Below are positions 45,220 through 56,205 of a stretch of DNA of 64,000 nt, piece after piece; positions within the stretch are counted from its first letter, which is position 1; each line of letters starts with the position of its first letter. A program made the translations under genes and the position numbers. Source of the DNA: Vreelandella neptunia (lineage in GTDB: Bacteria; Pseudomonadota; Gammaproteobacteria; Pseudomonadales; Halomonadaceae); contig NZ_JAKVTW010000020.1 in NCBI RefSeq assembly GCF_022489065.1, forward strand, positions 1-64,000. The letters are read 5' to 3'. The notes below the pieces were generated by a model. It saw only the letters and a list, made by a program, of their open reading frames with translations, had not been told where the DNA came from and did no database searches.

Positions 45220-45810
45220 ATGGGTACTTTATGCATACCAAAGCCGTCCGACCGTAAAGCCTACCTGGACAAGGAACACACCAACCAGGATGGATCTAAC
45301 GAAGTGCTGAAGTCGAGTTTCGTGGGCTCTACCTACTACGCTGCGATTAGGGTCCAGCGGACGGGAGAGACCCCGGATCATGCGTCTATTGAGTACACGA
45401 TAGCGGCGGTCGTGAAAACTAGCTGTTCGCAGGGAGAGTTTTGCTACAAGTCGATGGATGAAACCATGGGGCCAGCCTTGTCACAGTGCCCTGCATCGAT
45501 TCTCAAACTGCTATCTCCGCTTGAGGAGCTGGAGCAGTTGGGGGTAGTAGAGGGAGTCGGACTGAAGTATGCCAGCGAATGGCGTGAGAGATGCCTAAAG
45601 CATGCTGAATCGAAAAAGCAGCGTGTGCGTCTGCAAAATGGCGATCGGATAAAACTACCGTACACAGTACGGTTCGTTGGAGGCCTGGAGTGCGACACAT
45701 TCACCAAGGTGGACTTGCCGCGCAAACGCAATGTTTTCAGGCCAGATGGCTCGTCCAGCTTGGTAAGGCTTCAGGCCCGCCACCTGGATGATGCTGTAGT
45801 GCTCGCGTAG
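45220..45810 (+). CDS. hypothetical cassette protein
   Basis: The 196-residue product (MGTLCIPKPSDRKAYLDKEH) is soluble and mixed in composition, with five to six Cys residues scattered. The C-terminal part is basic (ESKKQRVRLQNGDRIKLPY, VDLPRKRNVFRPDG). No family recognised. It has its own palindrome, leader and terminator. Confidence 0.6.
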   Translation: MGTLCIPKPSDRKAYLDKEHTNQDGSNEVLKSSFVGSTYYAAIRVQRTGETPDHASIEYTIAAVVKTSCSQGEFCYKSMDETMGPALSQCPASILKLLSPLEELEQLGVVEGVGLKYASEWRERCLKHAESKKQRVRLQNGDRIKLPYTVRFVGGLECDTFTKVDLPRKRNVFRPDGSSSLVRLQARHLDDAVVLA

Positions 45811-45816
45811 TATTTC

Positions 45817-45851
45817 AAGCCCTCTCTGCTGTTCTCAGCATGGGGCTTTTT
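45817..45851 (+). terminator. rho-independent terminator
   Basis: AAGCCC and GGGCTT flank a loop with a small inner stem and are followed by TTTTT. It closes cassette C. Confidence 0.75.
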
Positions 45852-45879
45852 CACGCTGGCGCCAGCCGCGCTATACCAC

Positions 45880-45925
45880 CTGACACACAAGCCCCTATCA
45901 CTTCCTGAGGCTTTGGCCGTGTTCG
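45880..45925 (+). promoter_or_regulatory. possible partial copy of the leader element
   Basis: GACACACAAG-CCCCTATC-ACTTCCT-GAGG repeats the first half of the leader with the same 7-nt spacing, but the hairpin and GAGAGAGG part are not clear. A 20-C tract follows 30 nt later. Confidence 0.4.
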
Positions 45926-45954
45926 TGTTCACCTCATGAAGCCCCTTTGCTTCA

Positions 45955-45974
45955 CCCCCCCCCCCCCCCCCCCC
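45955..45974. repeat. poly-C tract of 20
   Basis: Twenty C in a row lie between a degenerate leader and a gene start. In frame from ATG 45936 the tract would encode a Pro run joined to the downstream protein, so changes in its length would switch that frame. It is a possible slippage site, or a sequencing difficulty. Confidence 0.85.
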
Positions 45975-46010
45975 GATACTGAAACTCACCTTAGCCAAAT
46001 GGAAGCCGTT

Positions 46011-46589
46011 ATGACTGACTTAACGCATGAAGACCGCTTGTTTCTTCGAGAGCTACAGAAAAATATCGCTGCTAGTTTGGCCGGCTATTTTGATCAAGCG
46101 TTCGGCACTAATGTGCTGCCCGCAACCGGCGCCTCGATCACCATTGAGGGTGAGGTGAAGATGAACATGTACGATCACGCGCCAGGGCTCGCATTCTTTG
46201 AGAAGGAAACCTCACGTTCTGTGGCTGTACCTCCATACACTGAGTATTACAAACTGCGTGAGCTGGCTGAGGCTGGTTTTGCTGAGTTTTATCAGGCATC
46301 GAGTGAAGCCGAAGACGTATATGAAGGATTGTTCAGGCCTTTGAACATGCGTATCTGCAATAGTGATGGGGTTGTTATAGACCTTTACGAACGAGGGGGC
46401 TGGCTCGTGGACACAATACCTCCTAGCCAATGGGCCGAAACGGCAGTTCAGATTGAGGAGCTGAATCGAGAGGGTAGCTTTCAGTCAGGATGGGACAATT
46501 TTTCGACAGCCCAAAGGCTGCATCGGCAGGCCTCTCGGCTACAGCAGTTGCTTACCCTTTCTCGTCACAGGACGAAAAGAGCTGCCTGA
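46011..46589 (+). CDS. hypothetical cassette protein
   Basis: I prefer ATG 46011 (MTDLTHEDRLFLRELQKNIA, with GGAAG upstream) giving 192 residues; ATG 45999 and 45936 are in the same frame, the last reading through the poly-C tract. The protein is acidic, mixed alpha/beta, with DGVVIDLYERGGWLVDTIPP. No family recognised. Confidence 0.55.
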   Translation: MTDLTHEDRLFLRELQKNIAASLAGYFDQAFGTNVLPATGASITIEGEVKMNMYDHAPGLAFFEKETSRSVAVPPYTEYYKLRELAEAGFAEFYQASSEAEDVYEGLFRPLNMRICNSDGVVIDLYERGGWLVDTIPPSQWAETAVQIEELNREGSFQSGWDNFSTAQRLHRQASRLQQLLTLSRHRTKRAA

Positions 46590-46622
46590 CACAGCCATAG
46601 CGACAGTACTATGAACCCTCTT

Positions 46623-46640
46623 TGTTTCGCGTGCGAAACA
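46623..46640. promoter_or_regulatory. 18-bp palindrome variant
   Basis: TGTTTCGCGTGCGAAACA, identical to the perfect site except for one central base, 18 nt before the CCCCTACC of leader D. Confidence 0.65.
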
Positions 46641-46647
46641 CTTAGCT

Positions 46648-46714
46648 GGTCAGTTACTCCCCTACCTCATCTTGAGTCCTGCATTTACGCAGGAATGAGA
46701 GAGGAGTAAGGATC
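46648..46714 (+). promoter_or_regulatory. repeated leader element, copy D
   Basis: GGTCAGTTACT, CCCCTACC, TCATCTT, GAGT, hairpin CCTGC-ATTTAC-GCAGG, AATGAGAGAGGAGTAAGG, ATG 46715. Confidence 0.8.
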
Positions 46715-47947
46715 ATGACGACACAGACAGACAAGACCACCTGCTGGATACCGAAGTGCCACCTTCCTGCACTGCGCGAAATGGTAGAACGGCTCGATCG
46801 CAAGGCAAAGAAACTTGGCATGGCGCCCTTCGAGATCAACGTGCTGGAAGAGGCTGTAAAGCCCTGGGCTCGTGAGAAGTTGGATCTTGAAGATCGACTG
46901 TCGCACTTTAAGCTGGAGCAGATCGTTGCCGTGAAAGTCGCAGTCAGTGGCGAACCTCCGAAGCTGGACGGGTATCGCTTGCTGGCGCGAATCGACATGG
47001 CAGCGAACCAGGCAGCACGGGGCACTCCCTTGGAGTGGGCATATAGCCGATTGCCCGAGCCATACAGATCGGGCGACGCCACGGGCGACTGCAGCCACTG
47101 CAACAAACGGCGTGAGCGGCGTTATCTCTTTCTGATGGAAGAGATGGCAATTGGCGTTGTCCTAGAGGTCGGAAAGACATGCCTCAAGGACTATCTTGGC
47201 CACCAAGGCGCTGAGTCGATGATGGCCCGTGCTCAACTATTGGTCTCTGTTATCAATATGATGGAAGAGATCGATGAGGTGGGCATATGCGGCGGTCGCC
47301 CTCCAGAGGCTGTTGTCGAGCTGCGATGGCTGGTTGCCGCGGCAGTAAGGCAGATTCGGGAGCGAGGCTTCGTGTCTCGTGCTCGAGCAGAAGAAACTGG
47401 CGACCTGGCCACAGCAGAAATTGTGGGTGAGATGGCTCGTTCAGTCCCGATGGTCAGCAAGCGAATGAAGGCGTGTGTCTCTGAGGACGTGGCGTAGGCT
47501 GATGCGGTAATAGCTTGGGCACGGCAAGTGATCCCTCTGCAGACTGAGCATAACGATTTCGAGACGATGATTGTTCATCATGCTCGTTTCGACTTGGTTA
47601 AGCTTAAACGCGGAGTCGGCGTTATGACGGCGGCTGTCACTGCCTACGATCGACATGAGGAGTCAGCTGTTAACACCGAGTCAATGATGGCTCTCGGCTA
47701 TGCTGGAGATCCTGGCGATCAGTTGGAGATGGAAGTTGTGCGTAAGCGGTCCTTTTCATCAGATACGCGATGGGAGCTGATGTGGAAGCACATATTCTGC
47801 GACCTCGAAGGTCGGTACATTGTCTGGAAAACAGGTAAGGCCCTTGAGGGGAGTAAGGTTGTACTGAAGGGGCGAGTCAAGGAACACGGCGAGTACCGCG
47901 GGATTTCCCAGACTGTCGTGACACGCTGCTCAATTAGACCTACATGA
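46715..47947 (+). CDS. plasmid protein of about 410 residues with an in-frame TAG
   Basis: The frame from ATG 46715 runs 260 codons to TAG at 47495-47497 (SEDVA-stop-ADAVIAWARQ) and then continues without shift to 47947. The first part has a possible zinc cluster (DCSHCNKRRERRYLF near 125, GKTCLKDYLGH near 152); the second has a beta domain (DTRWELMWKHIFCDLEGRY, VVLKGRVKEHGEYRGISQTV) typical of the C-terminus of large plasmid proteins with this layout. CAG to TAG would explain the stop; readthrough or two separate proteins are alternatives. Confidence 0.6.
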
Positions 47948-47953
47948 TTCACT

Positions 47954-47987
47954 AGCCCCTGAACCTTTCGGTCAGGGGCTTTTTTTA
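47954..47987 (+). terminator. rho-independent terminator
   Basis: AGCCCCTGA-acctttcgg-TCAGGGGCT followed by seven T. It stands right behind the second half of the split gene, supporting a single transcript of 46715-47947. Confidence 0.9.
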
Positions 47988-48103
47988 TGGTTCTTCGCCG
48001 ATCAGCGAGAAAGAGAAGGAGGACGTCAATCACAGAGATTGCCTTAAGCCGCTCTGATGCGAAGAGGTAAAAGATGAACCACACCGCAGTAATAGGTATT
48101 CGG

Positions 48104-48502
48104 CTAAGAGGTCTCAGAAAGAATTTCTATGATGGGACATTTGGGAACTTCCTCTCCGCTGCATTGGGCCGACATTTCTTTTAAGGCGCGTTGCATGCGA
48201 TGCAGGTCATTTATCTTGCGCTGGATATCGTCGGTATGCCTGAGTGCAAGCTCCTGTACCTGAGCGCAGGTGTAATGCCCGCCATCAACCAGTCGTAGAA
48301 GGTCCTGCACCTCTTCGAGCGTAAATCCCAGTTCGCGCGCTCGGCGGATAAACGTCAGCCGTGTGAGGTGGCGCTCTTCATAGCTACGAAAGCCGTTCTC
48401 GCTTCGGGGCGGATTCGGCATAAGCCCAATGCGCTCGTAGTACCGAACCGTCTCGATGTTGCAACCGGCTCGTCTGGCTAGCTCCCCTCGGCGTAATGGC
48501 AT
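48104..48502 (-). CDS. merR: MerR, mercury-responsive regulator
   Basis: The 132-residue protein has an N-terminal winged helix-turn-helix (RGELARRAGCNIETVRYYER) and the three Hg-binding Cys residues of MerR: YTCAQ near 79, SAQCSG near 114 and VPKCPI near 123. Family knowledge: apo-MerR represses and Hg-MerR activates merT by twisting a promoter with long spacer. It is divergent from merTPA, with the operator between. Confidence 0.92.
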   Translation of the reverse strand: MPLRRGELARRAGCNIETVRYYERIGLMPNPPRSENGFRSYEERHLTRLTFIRRARELGFTLEEVQDLLRLVDGGHYTCAQVQELALRHTDDIQRKINDLHRMQRALKEMSAQCSGEEVPKCPIIEILSETS

Positions 48503-48516
48503 GGCCTACTTTCCTC

Positions 48517-48547
48517 TTGATCCTGTAGTAGCTACAGGGGCTACAGT
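48517..48547 (+). promoter_or_regulatory. mer operator-promoter
   Basis: -35 TTGATC (48517-48522) and -10 TACAGT (48542-48547) are 19 bp apart, the spacing typical of MerR targets. A perfect dyad CCTGTAG-TAG-CTACAGG (48522-48538) lies in the spacer. Confidence 0.85.
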
Positions 48548-48580
48548 AGCTATGAATACCCAAATTGCAAGAGAATCACT

Positions 48581-49000
48581 ATGCAAGACAGTAAAGACCA
48601 GACGCTTGATCGAAGCGAGCAAACCACGACGAGCCGATCAGGGCGCAAAGGCCTACTGGCAAGCGGTAGTGTCATTGGCGCGATACTCGCCTCCGCCTGC
48701 TGCATTCTGCCGGTGGTATTTCTCTCACTGGGCATCGGCGGGGCCTGGATGAGCAATCTCACGGCGCTTGCGCCCTACCAGCCGCTCTTTCTCGCCTTCA
48801 CCCTGGCAATGCTCGGTATCGGTTTTTATAAGGTTTATCGCAAGCCCAAGAGCGCCTGCCGGGCCAACGCTTGTGATGTGGATGGCTATTGCGGCACGCC
48901 GCTTGCCGAGCGAGTGATCAAGATAGCGTTGTGGGGTGCGACGGCACTCGTCGTTTTGGTGCTTGCCTGGCCGTATATCGCCCCGCTGTTCCTTGGCTAA
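48581..49000 (+). CDS. merT: MerT, mercuric ion transporter
   Basis: The 139-residue protein has three membrane helices, the Cys pair SACCILP in helix one (about 40-46) and a second Cys pair in the loop (ACRANACDVDGYCG, about 88-101). Family role: carries Hg2+ from MerP through the inner membrane to MerA. The N-terminal 25 residues are longer and more polar than usual. Confidence 0.9.
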   Translation: MQDSKDQTLDRSEQTTTSRSGRKGLLASGSVIGAILASACCILPVVFLSLGIGGAWMSNLTALAPYQPLFLAFTLAMLGIGFYKVYRKPKSACRANACDVDGYCGTPLAERVIKIALWGATALVVLVLAWPYIAPLFLG

Positions 49001-49033
49001 TACACCTTCAAATTTTCCTGGAGTCTTTCTTAT

Positions 49034-49339
49034 ATGAAATTTAGCACCTTGATCGGTACGCTTTTTTTGTCCGCGGCAAGTGCCGGGACGGCCTTCGCCG
49101 CTCAACAGACCGTCACCCTGGCTGTTGACAATATGACCTGTTCGACCTGTCCCTACACCGTCAAGAAAGCGCTCAATCAAGTGCTCGGTGTGGAGAACGC
49201 CACGGTTTCCTACGAGGAAAAAAGCGCCACCGTGACCTTCGAAGATGCCGAGGCGAGCGTGGCGGACTTGACCGCCGCTACGACCAATGCGGGCTATCCG
49301 TCGCGCCTGGCCTCCGAGAAAACTAAACAAGCCCAGTAA
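49034..49339 (+). CDS. merP: MerP, periplasmic mercury-binding protein
   Basis: The 101-residue protein has a signal peptide (cleavage near TAFAA, residue 22) and an HMA domain with MTCSTCPYTVKKAL (Cys pair near 36 and 39). It hands Hg2+ to MerT. Third gene of the mer operon. Confidence 0.92.
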   Translation: MKFSTLIGTLFLSAASAGTAFAAQQTVTLAVDNMTCSTCPYTVKKALNQVLGVENATVSYEEKSATVTFEDAEASVADLTAATTNAGYPSRLASEKTKQAQ

Positions 49340-51037
<1,698 letters not shown>

Positions 51038-51040
51038 CAA

Positions 51041-51694
51041 GCCTTGATGTGACGTTGGCGACCCTTGTTCGAGAAATGGCCGATCATGTCGCCGCCCACT
51101 GGCACGAACCCGATCAAGGGATCTAGGAAATGCGTGGGGAACCGCGTCATCACGTCTACAAATACCATAGCCTGGGTGGCACTCGACCGCACACTGCGCC
51201 TGCTGGGTCCTCAGCCCGCCTGGGAACTGGCATGAGATGGCATATTCCAGGCCATCGTGACTCAGGGGATCAAGCTCAGTGGCGGCTACCTCACGCAGGC
51301 CTTCGGTCATGACGATCTCGATGCCGCGCTTTTGTTGATCCCATTGATGGGCATTCCTATCGACAAGGCCGTACTTGAACTGACGGCCGCAGCAGTGGAA
51401 GAGCACCTATGTCATGGCGATGTCGTACACCGCTACCTGGCTTCGGATGGGCTTTCCGGCAGCGAAGATGCGTTTCTGATCTGTAGTTTCTGGCTGGTCG
51501 ATATACTTCTAATGCTTGGTCGAGCCGAGGAGGCTCGCGCCCTGTTCGAGCGGTTACTGGCCAACGCCAACGATGCGGGGCTCTATGCCGAGGAGAGCGA
51601 TCCGACGACGGGCCTGTTCCTTGGCAACTTCCCGCAGGCTTTTACCCATCTTGCGCTGATCAACCGTGCCCTGCATATACAGCTCTACGAATAA
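51041..51694 (+). pseudogene. GH15 glucoamylase/trehalase-like C-terminal remnant
   Basis: Fragments in two or more frames read REMADHVAAHWHEPDQGI, TAG (51124-51126), EMRGEPRHHV, and later LTQAFGHDDLDAALLLIPLM, FWLVDILLMLGRAEEARAL, EESDPTTGLFLGNFPQAF, the C-terminal half of a glycoside hydrolase family 15 enzyme. In intact relatives Trp stands at the TAG (TGG to TAG). The gene is dead and lies between merA and the second mer-type promoter. Confidence 0.7.
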
Positions 51695-51949
51695 GGTAGC
51701 GTGACGGCACCCATGCGGATTGCGTCCGGCGTACTGCTTCAAGCCTGTCCTCGGTCGCAACCAATGCGCCTTGGCGGCGCTGCCTCGGTCAAGTAGGCCG
51801 GGGTTCGTGACACAGTTCTGGAACTGCACCCGACCTCCTGGCCAGGCAAGTGAGGCGAGCCAGACAAAGTCTGCCCCTGCCCACAAGGCTACCGAGTCGA
51901 CCTTGGGCAGGCTGACTTCTTCAGTTACCAGACATAAACAACAACCACC

Positions 51950-51979
51950 TTGCCCCTGTAATAACTACAGGTCTACGTT
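51950..51979 (+). promoter_or_regulatory. second MerR-type operator-promoter
   Basis: TTGCCC (51950-51955) and TACGTT (51974-51979) are 18 bp apart and enclose CCTGTA-ATAAC-TACAGG, the same 17-bp dyad form as in the merT promoter (CCTGTA-N5-TACAGG). It lies 147 bp before the next gene. No second merR is nearby, so the merR at 48104 probably serves both. Confidence 0.6.
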
Positions 51980-52125
51980 GAAGTCAGCAAGGTCAGGATT
52001 TTCAGATTCGCCACCGAGTGAGGAGGGCCTATCCCTGCCAGCTCGCTCCCATGAATACCTGCCGGATGGCCGTTGATTTATCGGAGCAAGAGGCTCTCCA
52101 ATGTCAATGAAAGGAGGCAACGACG

Positions 52126-52710
52126 ATGTCTGAAGTGGAAATAGGCCGCCCCGAAGGCCGCACGTCCTACAGTGACTACGCCGAACGCTACTATGCTCAA
52201 GCGGGGGCGGGAAGAAACAGCCTCTCCGCAAGCGAGTACGTGGCCGTCGTCGAGGGCTTTCGGCGTGAAGTCGTTTGCATGGGGCAGTGCAACTTGTACC
52301 TCGCCGCGACGAAAGACTCGCAAATCAAGGAGGCGATCAAGACCTACCTTGAGGATGTATGCAACCCCAACATCCATGAGATGAAGAAGATTCTGGAAGT
52401 TGGCGGTTACGTCCTGCCGGCGCCGCTTGAAGAAATCATGAGCCCGGACAAGGTCTCCGACCAGGATACCGGTGTCGCCAATGGTCGGATGATAGTCATT
52501 GCCCAGTGGTTCGCGGCGCGCGCGTTCATGACGCTCTGGCACAACTACGCCAGCATGAGCCAGCGCACGGATATCCGGGACGCCTTCATTCGAAACTATC
52601 ACCGGGCCTTCCGCTGGCAAGTCACGTTCCATGAAATCGCGGTAGAGAAGAAGCTAATGGCCCCCTTGCCCACCGTGGAGCCGAAGGGCATGCCGCTTAT
52701 CTCCGGATAA
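52126..52710 (+). CDS. hypothetical helical protein, possibly DUF3231/ferritin-like
   Basis: The 194-residue protein follows GGAGGCAACG. It is almost all helical and resembles four-helix-bundle proteins: CMGQCNLYLAATKDSQIKEA with CxxxC, NIHEMKKILEVGGYVLPAP, and AFRWQVTFHEIAVEKKLM. DUF3231-type assignment is tentative. It is the first gene after a mer-type promoter, so it is probably induced by mercury together with the reductase behind it. Confidence 0.5.
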   Translation: MSEVEIGRPEGRTSYSDYAERYYAQAGAGRNSLSASEYVAVVEGFRREVVCMGQCNLYLAATKDSQIKEAIKTYLEDVCNPNIHEMKKILEVGGYVLPAPLEEIMSPDKVSDQDTGVANGRMIVIAQWFAARAFMTLWHNYASMSQRTDIRDAFIRNYHRAFRWQVTFHEIAVEKKLMAPLPTVEPKGMPLISG

Positions 52711-52848
52711 GTGGCACGGTTTAGAGATGAACAACGCATTTCCAGGGAATCGCTGTCCGGCCTTGATAGAACGAAGCCTAGGCAGTGATGACTTCACCGC
52801 AGCGACTAACTGTCTACAAGGTCGTCGCTAAGCGAAGGAGGAATACTC

Positions 52849-54195
52849 ATGGCAGCATCCTACGATCTCGTCGCCATCGGTACCGGCACCGCCGCTAAAA
52901 TAGTGGTCATGCGTGCCCAAGCCGCCAACTGGCGTGTTGCGATCATCGACTCCCGCCCCTTTGGTGGCACTTGTGCCCTACGCGGCTGCGACCCCAAGAA
53001 GATGATGATTCAAGGCGCCAAGGCGCTGGACCATGCGCACCGCATGCAAGGCAAGGGCGTGGAGGGGGAGGTCCGCATCGACTGGGCGGAGCTGATGCGC
53101 TTCAAGCGAGGTTTTACCGATCCTGTGCCTGAAAAACATCAGGCCATGTTCAGCGACAAGGGCATCGATACCTACCATGGCCAGGCGCGTTTTACCGGTC
53201 CGAAAAGCCTTGAGGTCAATGGCCAGACGCTTGAAGCACGACATATTCTGATCGCCACGGGAGCCGAGCCGGTAGCGCTGGACATTCCAGGCGAAGAACA
53301 CCTCGTCGACAACGAGCGGTTTCTTGAGTTGGATGCGTTGCCACCACGGATTGCCCTGGTCGGCGGGGGCTATATTGCCGCAGAGTTTTCTCACCTGGCT
53401 GCCCGGGCTGGAGCTCAAGTCACCGTCCTGCAGCACGGCGAGCGGATGCTCAAGCCCTTCGATCCGGACCTGGTCGATTGGCTCATGGAATCCTTCCGTG
53501 ATCAGGGCATTGATGTGCGAACCCAGACCAACGTGGACGCCATCGAAAAGACGGCCTCCGGCTATCGTGTTCGCACCTCCTCGAATGGCGAGACCGGCAC
53601 GGTTGAAGCAGACCTAGTCGTGCACGCGGCCGGAAGAAAGCCAGCCCTCAAGGCCCTCAACCTGGAAGCGGCCGGTATCGAGACCGAGAAGGGGCGGTTA
53701 TCGCTAAATGAGCATCTGCAAAGTACCTCGAACCCCGCCGTTTATGCCGCAGGCGATGCCGCCCAGGTGGGGCCGCCCCTGACCCCCGTGTCGAGTCACG
53801 ATGCCAAGGTGGTGGCCGCCAACCTGATCGATGGCAAACGTAGCACACCGAATTATAAAGGGGTGCCGAGTGTCGCTTTCACCATTCCGCCTATCGCCTC
53901 CGCCGGTCTCGACGAAGCACAGGCCCGTGAGCAAGGGCTGAAATTCCGCGTCTCGAGACAACACACACCCAACTGGTTTACCGCCCGTCAGGCCGCCGAG
54001 CCGGTCTATGGCTTCAAGATATTGATCGAAGAAGAGACAGATAAGGTACTGGGCGCTCATCTCGTCGGCCCCAACGTGGATGAAGTCATCAACGTATTCG
54101 CGCTGGCCATCCGTCATGGGCTCACCACCACGGACCTCAAGACGACAATGTTTGCCTACCCAACGGGGGCCTCAGACATAGGCTCGATGCTCTAG
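52849..54195 (+). CDS. MerA-like pyridine nucleotide-disulfide oxidoreductase
   Basis: The 448-residue enzyme starts after AAGGAGG. It has an FAD-binding start (YDLVAIGTGTAAK), a redox pair GGTCALRGCDPKK (about 42-54; CxxxxC), an NAD(P) loop (ALVGGGYIAAEFSHLAARAG) and a C-terminal dimer domain ending FAYPTGASDIGSML. It lacks the HMA domain and the terminal Cys pair of MerA, so it is not a classical mercuric reductase. It may be a glutathione- or thiol-type reductase used in mercury stress. Confidence 0.8.
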   Translation: MAASYDLVAIGTGTAAKIVVMRAQAANWRVAIIDSRPFGGTCALRGCDPKKMMIQGAKALDHAHRMQGKGVEGEVRIDWAELMRFKRGFTDPVPEKHQAMFSDKGIDTYHGQARFTGPKSLEVNGQTLEARHILIATGAEPVALDIPGEEHLVDNERFLELDALPPRIALVGGGYIAAEFSHLAARAGAQVTVLQHGERMLKPFDPDLVDWLMESFRDQGIDVRTQTNVDAIEKTASGYRVRTSSNGETGTVEADLVVHAAGRKPALKALNLEAAGIETEKGRLSLNEHLQSTSNPAVYAAGDAAQVGPPLTPVSSHDAKVVAANLIDGKRSTPNYKGVPSVAFTIPPIASAGLDEAQAREQGLKFRVSRQHTPNWFTARQAAEPVYGFKILIEEETDKVLGAHLVGPNVDEVINVFALAIRHGLTTTDLKTTMFAYPTGASDIGSML

Positions 54196-54341
54196 GACAG
54201 CCTGATAGCAGCAACTTGAGATGGCTAGACCTCATGCCTACGCATTGAGATCTTTATTTGGCAACTGAGGATAAGAGTTCCAAACCATTTCCAGGTTTCA
54301 CTGCGGGCTAGCATCAGTAAACGAGAATGACGGCGGCAGAA

Positions 54342-55571
54342 AGGTTTAAGGTTGTATTCGCCAAAACACGACCCCACCAGACCACCGCCGTCGCTATGGA
54401 TGCTATTTGTTTACCCTGTTCTGGGAGGTCTTCGAGTGGGATAGCCACGAACCACTCGGCGCCAATGGCCTGCTGATCAGGCTCAAACCCACCTTACTGC
54501 AGCCGCTGTGGCCAATCCTCCTGGTTCATTCACGATGTCAGCCATCGCCGCGTGCGTGAGCGCGACCTGTTCCAATATCGTGTGTGGTTGGATTTCCCGG
54601 TGCGTCGCGTGCGCTGCTCGGCCTGTGGCCCCCGACGAGAGCGTATTGTCTGGCTGGCCGGACGTCAGCCGCTGACCTGCGCCATGGTGAGCTGGGTCGA
54701 AACCTTGTCTCGGCTCTTACCCCTCAAACACGTGGCCGAGCTGGTGGGGCTTCACTGGCACACGGTCAAGACTATTGATCATAGGCGCCTGAGTCATGAG
54801 ACAGCCCAGACAGACCTGACCCGGGTGCGGCGTCAGTTTGTCCTGAAGGGGAACCGCTATGCCATGGTGGCTATTTGCGCCGACACACAGCAAGTCCTGT
54901 GGGTCGGCGAGGGGCGTTCATGCGCATGCGCTGCCTTCGAATGGCTGGACAGGGACACCTGTCAGCAAAAAGAAGCGGTCGCCATAGGCATGAATACGGC
55001 AATGGACCTGGAAGCCAAGCAACACAGCCCAAAAGCCAGGGTCGTTTACGACCTGTTCCATGTGGTCGCCAAGTTCGGTCGCGAGGTGATCGACCGGATG
55101 CGGGTCGATCAAGTCAATCGGCTACGCGAGGACCATGCTGGCCGGCGTGTGATCAAGCGCAGTCGCTGGTTGCTCCTGCGCAACCGCACCAACCTGGCCC
55201 CTGAGCAGGCCGTCAAGCTGGATGTATTGCTAGCCGCCAAAGAGCCGCTGACCACGGTCTACCTGCTTAAGAGCTAACTCAAGGAGCTATGGTACGCACC
55301 TAGTGAAGCCGAGGCCCGCCGACGCTGTAAAGCGTAGTTTGGAATGGCCATCGACAGTGGGCTCAAGTCGCTGGTTGCTTTCGCCAAGCGCCTACGTCCC
55401 TACCTAAAAGGTATCGTTGCCAGTGCCCTTTATCGACTCAACACCAGCGTCCTGGAAGGAATGAACAATCGCATCAAAGTCATCAAGCGAATGGCTTACG
55501 GCTACCGGGACACGGCGTATTTCTTTCTGAAGATCAAAGTCGCATTTCCCGGCAAAATGCGATGAACCTTT
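54342..55571 (+). mobile_element. decayed ISL3-family insertion sequence
   Basis: A transposase frame can be followed through several breaks: LFWEVFEWDSHEPLGANG near 54415, a shift, the zinc-finger part CSRCGQSSWFIHDVSHRRV, then RERDLFQYRVWLDFPVRRVR to LLKS at 55274, TAA (55275-55277), KELWYAPSEAEARRRCKA, TAG (55335-55337), FGMAIDSGLKSLVAFAKRLR to the normal end near 55565. Ends beginning AGGTT and facing inward lie near 54342 and 55571. It is dead: at least two stops and two frameshifts. Confidence 0.75.
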
Positions 55572-55628
55572 TTATGCTGGCGCTTGCCCTTTCTTAACCC
55601 CGTAAAAAACACCTCTACAGCCTAGGGA

Positions 55629-55646
55629 TGTTCTGCATGCGAAACA
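55629..55646. promoter_or_regulatory. 18-bp palindrome variant
   Basis: TGTTCTGCATGCGAAACA keeps the right arm and centre of the perfect site; the left arm differs by a TT/CT exchange. About 38 nt before leader E. Confidence 0.55.
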
Positions 55647-55675
55647 TTTTACAGGCGCTCTAGCTGTCCACTTAT

Positions 55676-55736
55676 GGCAGTCCCCGCCCTATCTCCTTTT
55701 GAGACCTGCATCGCAGGAATGAGAGGAGAGAGCGAC
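55676..55736 (+). promoter_or_regulatory. repeated leader element, copy E
   Basis: GGCAGTCCCC, GCCCTATC, TCCTTTT, GAGA, hairpin CCTGC-AT-CGCAGG (loop shortest of the set), AATGAGAGGAGAGAGCGAC, ATG 55737. Confidence 0.8.
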
Positions 55737-56198
55737 ATGAATATTGAGCTGATTGTTAATCAAGAAGATGCCATAGCTTTTGGTCGTGAGTTCTGCGGGC
55801 TGCAATTAGATGACCTCCGTGCTGATCAGGTGGCGTTTGCCATCGACTCAGCGCAAGGCTCACGTTTCATTCTGCCTCGTGAGGTCGGTCGCCGCTGGCG
55901 CCAGCCAACGCCACGTCAAATGGCTGACTTGGGAACGGATGTGAATGTGGCCTTTGAGGTCTTCTCGCTTGGTGAGCTGGAGGGGTTCGCTTTCTCTGTC
56001 GAGGATGGAACTGTCATTCAGGTGCGTCGCCCTGATCGCGAATTGCATCGGGAAAGCACTTTACAGGCCATTGAGAGCGCCGAAGATACATTCATTGTGA
56101 GCTTCACCAAGAGAGCTTTTGGTAATTTCCTTCTTAACTTGGCGCACTGGAGTTATCTCCAGCCCAAGGCAAGAATCGTTCGTCACCTCCCGAGGTGA
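55737..56198 (+). CDS. hypothetical cassette protein
   Basis: The 153-residue product (MNIELIVNQEDAIAFGREFC) is soluble, mixed alpha/beta and acidic in the middle (EGFAFSVEDGTVIQVRRPDR). No family recognised. It has its own palindrome, leader and terminator and is followed directly by the ssb cassette. Confidence 0.6.
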   Translation: MNIELIVNQEDAIAFGREFCGLQLDDLRADQVAFAIDSAQGSRFILPREVGRRWRQPTPRQMADLGTDVNVAFEVFSLGELEGFAFSVEDGTVIQVRRPDRELHRESTLQAIESAEDTFIVSFTKRAFGNFLLNLAHWSYLQPKARIVRHLPR

Positions 56199-56205
56199 CC
56201 ACTTC

